Of a stretch of 14,583 nt of DNA, positions 6,396-13,096 are shown piece after piece. A model generated the notes under the pieces. The model was not told the origin of the DNA. It saw nothing but the letters and a program-made list of their open reading frames with translations, and did no database searches. Each line of letters begins with the position of its first letter. The first letter of the stretch is position 1. Source of the stretch: Streptomyces speibonae. Its GTDB lineage: Bacteria; Actinomycetota; Actinomycetes; Streptomycetales; Streptomycetaceae. The position numbers were made by a program, and so were the translations under genes. The stretch covers positions 46,024 to 60,606 of the forward strand of contig KL568529.1 of NCBI GenBank assembly GCA_000715605.1, written 5' to 3'.

Positions 6396-6411
6396 TGTGA
6401 TCAAGGTCACA
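6396..6411. promoter_or_regulatory. Perfect TGTGA-N6-TCACA palindrome (Crp-like site)
   Basis: TGTGATCAAGGTCACA has the exact E. coli CRP half-sites and, as GTG-N6-G-N-CAC, also fits the Streptomyces Crp motif as I remember it. The Rex operator (TGTGAAC…GTTCACA type) shares the outer arms but differs in the middle. No gene starts close by on either strand, so the target is unclear. Confidence 0.4.
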
Positions 6412-7280
6412 TGGAGTGAGAGGGGGCTACTCCCTGTTCATGTTGCGGCCAGGAGGTCAAAGGCGCTGGTCCGCCCCGCTGTTCGGCCGAAAGGTGCAAC
6501 TTGTCAGCGGTCGGCCACTCGTGGTGGTGGTGCCCGAGCGCCCGGGCAATGAAAGGGTTTGCCGTCATCTGGTCCGGGTCGTCGGGGGGCGTGGCGCGAC
6601 CGTGGGCGCACGGGGTGGTGGCCGAAACTCGCCGACCTGATTCAGGCAAATCATGGAAGTCCGTCAAATGTAGGCCTGGCATTGCAAGTCGAGTGAATGC
6701 CGGAATGCCGAAGGACTCCCCGTGACCGCGCCGTTTCACCGCGCGAGCCTTGACCCTCGGTCGAACTCTTCTCGCCATCCCGCGGTTGACCTACTCTTCC
6801 GATGGCCGCGAGGTGCGGGGGTTGCACTCAGCGCTCGACAAAGGGGGAACAGTGCAGATCGGTGCCAACGGAAGCGCGGCAACGGACGGCCGTCCGGACG
6901 CGTCGGGTTCCAGCAGCCGGCACTGCCCTCGCGGGGGCGGATCCGCGTAGCGGAGAGCGCCCCGTCCGAGGAGGAGAAGCGGCCTCGCGCATCGATGGCC
7001 TTCCTCCCGTCATCCTCACCGACCGGCCCCGTGGCCCGCGTGGTTCGGGCACGGCCCGGTCCCGTGTGCCGTCGCACCGGCACCAAGTGATCCCGTACCC
7101 AGCGATCCCGTAGGGCGTCGTCGGCGACGCCTGCTGCGGTCTCTCCCGCACGCCCGATGGACGCAGGACAGCGTCCGGGGTGTGCGCACAGTCTCCGCCC
7201 GATCGATTCGGCGGCAGGGATCCGCCGCCCGGCCAACCGCCGGAGCCAAGCGGGTCATTCGTCCCATCCGAAGGATGAGT
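6412..7280. other. Long stretch without a convincing gene
   Basis: Reading frames here lack the strong third-position G/C of the neighbouring genes. A locally AT-richer patch (about 6645–6715) contains GGCATT-N12-AATGCC (6678–6701) and a tandem GAATGCCG pair (6695–6710). Two TTGACC hexamers (6751 and 6786 regions) could be -35 elements, but no matching -10 is evident. GATCCCGTA is repeated at 7089 and 7104. GGCGTCG-TCGG-CGACGCC (7114–7131) can form a hairpin. I cannot assign a promoter to the large gene that starts at 7281. Confidence 0.5.
6852..6950 (+). CDS. Possible small ORF or gene-start remnant, 32 aa
   Basis: GTG 6852 follows AAAGGGGGAA at five-base spacing, one of the best ribosome binding sites in this stretch. 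It opens a frame beginning VQIGANGSAATDGRPD and ending at TAG 6948–6950. The peptide is Gly/Ser/Arg-rich with no recognisable domain. It could be a leader peptide, the stump of a decayed gene, or chance. Confidence 0.2.
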   Translation: MQIGANGSAATDGRPDASGSSSRHCPRGGGSA

Positions 7281-10200
7281 ATGAAGAGACGCACATCGCG
7301 CCTGCGTGTGCCGGTCACCGTCACGGTGGCCGCCGCGCTGACCATACCGCTCAGCCTGCCCGTGCAGGCGGCCGAGCCCACTCCGCCGAAGGAGGCGGCA
7401 CAGGGGTGGGAGAACCCGGGCAAGAAGAAACCTTCCCCCGAGCCGTCGGCGATCCCGGCCAAGGACCGGGCGGCGATCCTGGGCGAGGACTACGAGGCCA
7501 CCGCCGACCGGGCCGTGACGACCTCCGGTGACGGGAGCGGATTCCATGTCCTGGCCGCGAAGGCCAAGCAGGGCTACGCCTTCGAGACCGTGGCCACCCT
7601 CCGCGAGGACGGCTTCGCCTCCGACACATGGATCGGCAACCACTGCGTCACCGCGTCCGGCAAGTACGTGGCCGTCGCCTACGCACCGCGCATGTTCACC
7701 AACAAGCCCGAGCTGATGGTGCGCGGCGCGTTCACCGCGATCGTGAACCTCGACAGCGGCAAGGTGACCAAGCTGCCCTTCTCCGCCTCGCTGGCGTACT
7801 TCAGCCCCGGCTGCGGAACCGGTGACGAGGTGGTCTTCTCGCAGCTCACCCACGACGGGGACAAGGAGCAGAAGACCCGCCTGGTCACCGTCGACGCCGC
7901 GGCGGGCAAGGAGAAGAGCGCGACGACCCATCCCGGGCAGGTCACCTCCGCCGTCCCGACGAAGAACGGCATCGTCGCCGCCCACGGCAACAAGCTGGTG
8001 CGGATCAACGGGTCCAAGGAGACCGAGCTCGTCCGCACCCGCACCGTGCCGTTCGAGATCAAGGCGGACGCCGCCGGCGGCGTCACCTTCATCGACCGCG
8101 AACTCGACACCTCCGTCGAGAAGACCCCGAAGTCCTACGCCGAGCACATCGGCGCGGACAAGGTGAAGGCAGGTAAGAGGGCCACCCCCGCCACGGTCGC
8201 CGAGGGCGCCCTGCGCTCCTGGGACCTCGCACGCAGTGCGCGGGGCGAGGTGTTCATCACGGGCAAGGCGACGAGCAGGGCGAAGGCCGAGCATGTCCAC
8301 AACCCGGGCCGGCTCACCAAGGGCGCGCTGCTGTCCAGCCACGGCCGGGCCGCGCTGACCACGGCCTGGGCGGACGGATTGACCACGGTCATCGACCCCG
8401 AGGACGCCGAGAGCGCCCGGGCCGCCCGGATCTCGCTGCGGGTGCTGGACACCGGCAGGACGGCGAAGCTGGACGTGTCTCCCGGCGCCAAGCGCACCGG
8501 CTCGGCGAAGGCCACCGCCCAGGGGACGGCCAAGTCGCCCGCACTTCCCGGCCGTTCACCGGCGAAGAAGACGGAGGCGGCGGAGGCGGACGGCTCGAAG
8601 GACTCCGGCGACTCCGGGATGTCCACCCAGATGGTGCGCACCGAGGCCGCAGCGAAGGCCGACGCCGGCTGGGAGCCGCGGCCGGGCTCGCCGTCGAGCC
8701 CCATCGAGGGCACGTCCGAGCGGACCTGCTCGGTGGAGCGGAACAACCCGAACCTCCAGGCGTTCCAGCCCACCCCGCGCCAGGTGGAGTGGGCCGTGGA
8801 CCAGGCCGTGGTCGACAAACTGGACTTCTACCGCTCCGCCGGCTGGAAGAAGAACGACATCGGCGGCTACAGCCCCGGCGGTCTCTTCCCCGCTCCGGTG
8901 CTCGCCGGCGACCCCTCGGGCGCACTGGAGACGGAGGACGGTGACAACGACAAGTGGCACATCCCCGCGCAGGTGATGCTCGGCATCACCGCGCAGGAGT
9001 CCAACATGTGGCAGGCCACCCGCTTCGCCGTCCCCGGCGTCACCGCCAACTCGCTCATCGGCAACTACTACGGCGTCGACTACGCCGCCTCCGGTGAGCA
9101 GCTCGACCCGTGGCACATCAACTGGTTCGAGGCCGACTGCGGTTACGGCATCACCCAGGTCACCGACGGTATGCGCCTGCCGGGACGGGACCAGCCGACC
9201 AAGTCGCAGCTCGCGCAGGAAGCCGTGGCGATCGACTACACGGCGAACATCGCGGCCGGTGTGCAGATCCTCTCCGAGAAGTGGGACCAGACCTACAACG
9301 CCGGGATGAAGGTCAACGACGGCCACCCGCGCTACATCGAGAACTGGTTCTACGCCCTGTGGGCCTACAACTCGGGCTTCTACACGAGCGACCCGGACGG
9401 CGGCACGGCGCACACGGGTCTGGGCTGGACCAACAACCCTGCCGACCCGCTGTGGAAGTACAACCGCACCCCGTTCCTGGAGAACTCCGAGGGCGAGGAC
9501 GACTACAGCCATGCCGCGAGCCCGCAGCACTGGCCGTACCAGGAGAAGGTGATCGGCTGGGCGGCCCGCCCGATCTCCGCCCTGTTCGCGCCCGGTGACT
9601 TCCAGGCCGGGTACCGGCCGGCCTGGTGGAACAGCGACGGCTACCGTACGTCGGCCAAGCCTCCGATCGACCTGTTCTGCACCGCAGCCAACGACTGCGA
9701 CCCGTCCAAGATCGGTGAGGACGACTCCAACGCCCCCGGCCTGGGCGCCTGCACCCTGGACGCCAACTCCGAAGGAAACCACCTGCTGCACTGCTGGTGG
9801 GACGAGCCGGTGCAGTGGAAGGACTGCGTGCTCTTCGCGCAGTGCGGCAACGCCATCCACCGCTTCGACACCAGCTATCCGGAGCAGCCGGACGGGTCCG
9901 CCTATCCGCCGAAGTGCTCCACCGGCCTGCCGTCGGGGACCCTCGTGGTGGACAACCTGCCGGCCGGGGCGGAGCCGGCCGGGTCGGCGGGGCGGAGCTG
10001 CGGCGCGGTCACGTCGAACGGATCATTCCGGTTCACCTTCGCCCCGTGGACCACGCTGATGCAGGACGACGACGGGATCACCCATACCCTCGACACCTAC
10101 CCCGGCAAGATCGACACCCATCAGATCGGGGCCGGGTACGGCAACCACTTCTACTTCACGCACACCCGCGACCCGATCCCGGGAACGCCCGACGCCACGC

Positions 10201-11495
10201 GGATGGCCATCACCGGCAAGTGGACCCTGAACCAGTCCGCCATCGGCTGGGCCCGGGTCTTCGTGCACATGCCGGACCACGGGGCCCACACCCGCCAGGC
10301 GGAGTACGTCGTCGGCGGTTCCGACTCCACCAGCAACACCCGTGTCGTGCCCCAGCGCACCCGTGAGAACCGCTGGGTGAGCCTGGGTGCCTTCAGGTTC
10401 ACCGGCACCCCCACCGTTTCGCTGAGCAACTTCACCGAGGACGGCACCGGATCGGAGGACATCGCCTGGGACGCGGTGGCGTTCCAGAAACTCCCCGGCA
10501 AGCCCCGGCACCAGATCGTCTCCATGGGCGACTCCTTCTCCTCCGGCGAGGGAGCCTCCAACGGCAACGCCGACTACTACCCGGAGACCAACTACCGGAA
10601 CAAGAGCGACTCCTCCACCCGCAACGCCTGCCACCGCTCCTACCAGGCGTGGTCCCGCCAGGCCGACGCGCCGGGGTACTCCTCCTCCATCGGTGAGATG
10701 GAAGACCTCTACCACCCGAACATGGACCACCACCTGATCGCCTGTTCCGGAGCGAGGACGCACAACGTCCTCACCACGTCCCAGGACAACAGCGGGGAAC
10801 TGCCACAGATCCAGCAGGGCTACCTCGACCAGCACACCACCCTGGTCACGATGTCCATCGGCGGCAACGACTCCCTGTTCGGCGCCGTCATCCAGGAATG
10901 CCTCGTCGGGTTCGCCACCGGCAACTGCAACAACGCGGTGCTCAGCGACAAACACGTCAAGGGGGAGCCGAAGGACAAGTACGAGGACTACCTGGGCGAA
11001 CGCTTCCAGTACGCCGTTCCCGGCCTGATGACGACCGTGGTGCGGCCGGAAATCCTCAGGACCATCGAGGCGATCCACGAGGAGGCCCCCAACGCCAAGA
11101 TCGAACTCATGGGCTATCCCCGACTGATCAGCGGGGACGGCGGCTGCCTCCGGCTCCTCGGGTTCGGGCTGTCCTCGGACTCCGCGGAATGGATCGCCTC
11201 CGTGGCGGACGTGCTCGCCACGCAGATGAACAACGCGGTCATCGAGGCGCAGAACGCGGGGATCGACGCCCGCTTCACCGACCCCCGCGGCGTCTTCGAC
11301 GGCAAGGGAGTCTGCGGCGACCCGGAGACCATCCACGGCATCGTCAAGACCCTGACCGACAGTGACAAGCCGGCCGTCGACTGGCCCATCCTCAACAACT
11401 ACGGACTGTCCGCGCAGTCCTTCCACCCGAAGATCTCCGGAGCGCGCCTGTACGCCGACGCGCTGGAGAGCACGCTGGCCGGCTGGGGTCTGTAG
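7281..11495 (+). CDS. Secreted multidomain protein: propeller-like, SLT/lysozyme-like, golvesin-like and SGNH hydrolase
   Basis: ATG 7281 is preceded by AAGGA at five bases, giving 1,404 residues; an in-frame frame extends upstream to 7182 but lacks such a site. Residues 1–30 are a Sec signal peptide (MKRRTSRLRVPVTVTVAAAL, cleavage after VQA). About 35–420 look like a beta-propeller (YFSPGCGTGDEVVFSQLTHDG, GIVAAHGNKLVRING). About 420–485 is a charged Ala/Ser/Lys linker. About 488–700 is lysozyme/SLT-like: AQES with Glu573, GYGITQVTDGM near 620, NIAAGVQILSEKW and LWAYNSGFY near 693. About 960–1072 is golvesin/CBD-like (GWARVFVHMPDHG to IAWDAVAFQKL). About 1078–1404 is an SGNH esterase: GDSFSSGEG (Ser1085), CSGA (Gly1157), GGND (Asn1196), FHP (His1382). 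This implies action on peptidoglycan and acyl esters at the cell surface. The whole frame has strong coding bias. Confidence 0.85.
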   Translation: MKRRTSRLRVPVTVTVAAALTIPLSLPVQAAEPTPPKEAAQGWENPGKKKPSPEPSAIPAKDRAAILGEDYEATADRAVTTSGDGSGFHVLAAKAKQGYAFETVATLREDGFASDTWIGNHCVTASGKYVAVAYAPRMFTNKPELMVRGAFTAIVNLDSGKVTKLPFSASLAYFSPGCGTGDEVVFSQLTHDGDKEQKTRLVTVDAAAGKEKSATTHPGQVTSAVPTKNGIVAAHGNKLVRINGSKETELVRTRTVPFEIKADAAGGVTFIDRELDTSVEKTPKSYAEHIGADKVKAGKRATPATVAEGALRSWDLARSARGEVFITGKATSRAKAEHVHNPGRLTKGALLSSHGRAALTTAWADGLTTVIDPEDAESARAARISLRVLDTGRTAKLDVSPGAKRTGSAKATAQGTAKSPALPGRSPAKKTEAAEADGSKDSGDSGMSTQMVRTEAAAKADAGWEPRPGSPSSPIEGTSERTCSVERNNPNLQAFQPTPRQVEWAVDQAVVDKLDFYRSAGWKKNDIGGYSPGGLFPAPVLAGDPSGALETEDGDNDKWHIPAQVMLGITAQESNMWQATRFAVPGVTANSLIGNYYGVDYAASGEQLDPWHINWFEADCGYGITQVTDGMRLPGRDQPTKSQLAQEAVAIDYTANIAAGVQILSEKWDQTYNAGMKVNDGHPRYIENWFYALWAYNSGFYTSDPDGGTAHTGLGWTNNPADPLWKYNRTPFLENSEGEDDYSHAASPQHWPYQEKVIGWAARPISALFAPGDFQAGYRPAWWNSDGYRTSAKPPIDLFCTAANDCDPSKIGEDDSNAPGLGACTLDANSEGNHLLHCWWDEPVQWKDCVLFAQCGNAIHRFDTSYPEQPDGSAYPPKCSTGLPSGTLVVDNLPAGAEPAGSAGRSCGAVTSNGSFRFTFAPWTTLMQDDDGITHTLDTYPGKIDTHQIGAGYGNHFYFTHTRDPIPGTPDATRMAITGKWTLNQSAIGWARVFVHMPDHGAHTRQAEYVVGGSDSTSNTRVVPQRTRENRWVSLGAFRFTGTPTVSLSNFTEDGTGSEDIAWDAVAFQKLPGKPRHQIVSMGDSFSSGEGASNGNADYYPETNYRNKSDSSTRNACHRSYQAWSRQADAPGYSSSIGEMEDLYHPNMDHHLIACSGARTHNVLTTSQDNSGELPQIQQGYLDQHTTLVTMSIGGNDSLFGAVIQECLVGFATGNCNNAVLSDKHVKGEPKDKYEDYLGERFQYAVPGLMTTVVRPEILRTIEAIHEEAPNAKIELMGYPRLISGDGGCLRLLGFGLSSDSAEWIASVADVLATQMNNAVIEAQNAGIDARFTDPRGVFDGKGVCGDPETIHGIVKTLTDSDKPAVDWPILNNYGLSAQSFHPKISGARLYADALESTLAGWGL

Positions 11496-11519
11496 CCCCA
11501 CCCCGCACCGCCGCACGAC

Positions 11520-11550
11520 GAAGGGGCTCCGTTGCGCACGGAGCCCCTTC
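11520..11550. terminator. Bidirectional terminator between convergent genes
   Basis: GAAGGGGCTCCGT and ACGGAGCCCCTTC form a perfect 13-bp stem around a TGCGC loop. It lies 24 bp after the SGNH-protein stop and 16 bp before the end of the convergent lipoprotein gene. A pyrimidine-rich CCCCTTCCC follows on the plus strand. Confidence 0.85.
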
Positions 11551-11566
11551 CCCTTCCCGCCTCTCG

Positions 11567-12253
11567 TCAGGAAACCGTGTGGTACTCGCCGGAGCGGACC
11601 GACCACATGTAGAGGACGCCGTTCTCCTGCCTGAGCCGGTCCACGGACCTCTCGCTGTAGCGATGGGTGGTGCGCTCCCACAGGGCGTCCTCCGCCGCGT
11701 TCACGGACACCTTCTTCTTCTCCGTGTCCCAGCGCAGCGACTCATGGGGCTCCACCCCGGAACCGGTCGTCAGCAGGGGAACGAACTGGTCGGGATAGTC
11801 CAGGCCGTTGTCGTCGCCGTAGTACGCGAGAGCGTCGCTGACCGAACTCGGCGTCCAGTCCGTGACCCCGCTGCGGCGCACGTCCTCCACCACGTCCCTC
11901 GGATGCCGGTCCGTCGAGAAGAGGATGTGCGACGACATGTGGCACACCATCGATGCCTGTTCCGGAGGATTCGGGTCGAAGAGGTGGGCGTCGCCGCGGA
12001 CGTCGACACACCGGTCGTAGGTGACCACACTGAGCGGCTCCAGCCACGGCACGCCCGCTTCGATCTCGTGCACCCGCTCCCGCAGGTCCCGCTCGGCCGC
12101 CTCGCGCTTCGTCTGCACCGCGGCGGACGTGGCGATCTTTCTCAGCTCACGCTTCGACGGACCGCCGCCGGCGGCGCACGCCGAGACGCCCATGAGGACG
12201 AACGCGAACAGCAGCCCGCCCACCTGCCTGGTCCTTCGCCTGAGGTGCGCCAT
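11567..12253 (-). CDS. Lipoprotein of unknown function
   Basis: A 228-residue protein starting at ATG 12251–12253 with GGAGAGG about five bases upstream. Its N-terminus is a lipoprotein signal: basic MAHLRRRTRQ, hydrophobic LLFAFVLMG, lipobox VSAC with Cys26 as the lipidated residue. After a charged helix (about 33–65) comes a compact domain with Cys82 (TYDRCVDVRGDAHLF) and Cys104 (SMVCHMSSHILF), which could form a disulfide. It ends WSVRSGEYHTVS. I do not recognise the family. The frame remains open far upstream, but the lipobox and ribosome binding site fix the start. It follows the Trypco1-like gene by 71 bp on the same strand and converges on the large secreted-protein gene. Confidence 0.8.
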   Translation of the reverse strand: MAHLRRRTRQVGGLLFAFVLMGVSACAAGGGPSKRELRKIATSAAVQTKREAAERDLRERVHEIEAGVPWLEPLSVVTYDRCVDVRGDAHLFDPNPPEQASMVCHMSSHILFSTDRHPRDVVEDVRRSGVTDWTPSSVSDALAYYGDDNGLDYPDQFVPLLTTGSGVEPHESLRWDTEKKKVSVNAAEDALWERTTHRYSERSVDRLRQENGVLYMWSVRSGEYHTVS

Positions 12254-12324
12254 GGGTGCCTCTCCGGGGGTCGAGGGCTCGGTGTCCGCGGTCCGGGCGC
12301 GGCCGCGCGGCCGGGAGGGACCAC

Positions 12325-12660
12325 TCATCCGGCGGGCTCGTCCGGGCCGTTGTCGTTCCGCCACGTCAACTGCACCTGAAGGTGACCCTGCGCCCCCGTC
12401 CGGGCCAGGACCGCGCCCACCTCCGCGTCCAGCTGGATGCCGAACTCCACGGTGACCTCGTCGGGCCGCTGGGGGAGGTCGCGCATGCGGTGGACGGTGA
12501 GGGCGGCGGCGCTGCGCACCTGTTCCAGGGCGGTGGTGAAGGATCCGGTGGCGCGGGCCACCAGGTCGGACGGGGTGGCGGCGTCCACGACCGTACCCTC
12601 GTTCACCGTGATGTCCGCGATCACGAAATCGCCGTCGTCCAGGTCGAATCTGACCAGCAT
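12325..12660 (-). CDS. CU044_2847 family protein (trypsin-co-occurring domain 1, Trypco1-like)
   Basis: A 111-residue protein made of one domain: LVRFDLDDGDFVIADI at the start, a helical middle (SFTTALEQVRSAAALTVHRMRDL), then RPDEVTVEFGIQLDAEVGAVLARTGAQG and LQVQLTWRN. This is the layout of the CU044_2847/Trypco1 family. In actinobacteria the domain is found beside or fused to trypsin-like peptidases and NB-ARC/TPR proteins, and has been proposed as an effector-associated adaptor in conflict systems. ATG 12658–12660 follows GGGGGAGG at good spacing. It diverges from the FxsA-like/HEXXH genes across a 219-bp shared upstream region and is followed by the lipoprotein gene. Confidence 0.8.
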   Translation of the reverse strand: MLVRFDLDDGDFVIADITVNEGTVVDAATPSDLVARATGSFTTALEQVRSAAALTVHRMRDLPQRPDEVTVEFGIQLDAEVGAVLARTGAQGHLQVQLTWRNDNGPDEPAG

Positions 12661-12879
12661 GCTGCCTCCCCCTCGGCCGTCCGGCCGGACCGGGCCCCAC
12701 GGTAGCGATCAGGGGGACCGGCGGGAACACCGACGGCCGTACGGCGGGTCTGATCGAAAGAATCCGGCCTCCGTGGCCGCCAGGAGCCCTTTCGGCACGG
12801 CTGCGCGCCCGCCACTATGGGAAGAGGTGCGTCCGCGCGCGCCGGGTCACCAGCGGGAGCCGACAGGGGGAAGCCTGAC
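12661..12879. promoter_or_regulatory. Divergent intergenic region
   Basis: This region must drive both the Trypco1-like gene (minus) and the FxsA-like gene (plus). A minus-strand TACCGT (12699–12704) and a plus-strand CACTAT (12813–12818) are possible -10 elements; neither has a good -35. Overlapping palindromes ACGGCCGT and CCGTACGG lie near 12733–12745. No certain promoter can be called. Confidence 0.35.
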
Positions 12880-13089
12880 GTGAGGACTTCTACGACCGAC
12901 ATCGAGAGCGGACTTGTCGATCTCAGCGGTTGTGGTCTTCGGGAAGCAATGGCCCTGTCCGGCGATCCCATAGCCAAGGCGCAGGAGGCACTGCTCGCGG
13001 AGCTCGCCCGGGAAGCGGCGGGACAGAACGCCGGAGGCCCGTACCCCAGCCCGTTCTCCCCCGTGCGGTGCGACGCCCCCGAGGACTGA
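12880..13089 (+). CDS. FxsA-like small peptide, candidate RiPP precursor
   Basis: A 69-residue peptide starting at GTG 12880 with AGGGGGAAG about six bases upstream. The segment SGLVDLSGCGLREAMAL (10–26) matches the leader style of FxSxx-COOH precursors (SGLVDVSG-L-L), followed by a helix (AKAQEALLAELAREAAG, 32–48). The tail PYPSPFSPVRCDAPED (54–69) is rich in aromatic, Pro and Ser residues and contains YPS and PFS. It does not end as F-x-S-x-x, so it is a variant. The gene stops 7 bp before the HEXXH protein, consistent with a precursor and its modifying enzyme in one operon. The precursor role is an inference from leader style and context. Confidence 0.65.
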   Translation: MRTSTTDIESGLVDLSGCGLREAMALSGDPIAKAQEALLAELAREAAGQNAGGPYPSPFSPVRCDAPED

Positions 13090-13096
13090 GCACTCG

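Noticed and set aside
6407..6778. 123-codon minus-strand frame
   Set aside because: It has no clear start signal or family, and codon use is unlike the real genes nearby.
6722..7090. 122-codon plus-strand frame with AAGGA before a GTG
   Set aside because: Third-position G/C is weak in its first half, the residues are compositionally random, and no family is recognised. I kept it only as part of the unassigned region.
6828..8342. 504-codon open frame on the minus strand opposite the secreted protein
   Set aside because: Composition is Gly/Arg/Val/Leu-rich without motifs, and it is antisense to the signal-peptide and propeller region, which has clear coding features.
8556..9860. 434-codon open frame on the minus strand
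   Set aside because: It is the mirror of the SLT-like region; no start signal or recognisable domain.
10023..11681. 552-codon open frame on the minus strand
   Set aside because: It is antisense to the golvesin and SGNH domains, crosses the terminator hairpin at 11520–11550 and overlaps the lipoprotein gene end.
12301..12312. GGCCGCGCGGCC perfect palindrome between the Trypco1-like and lipoprotein genes
   Set aside because: G/C-only palindromes of this size are expected by chance at this base composition, and no promoter element accompanies it.
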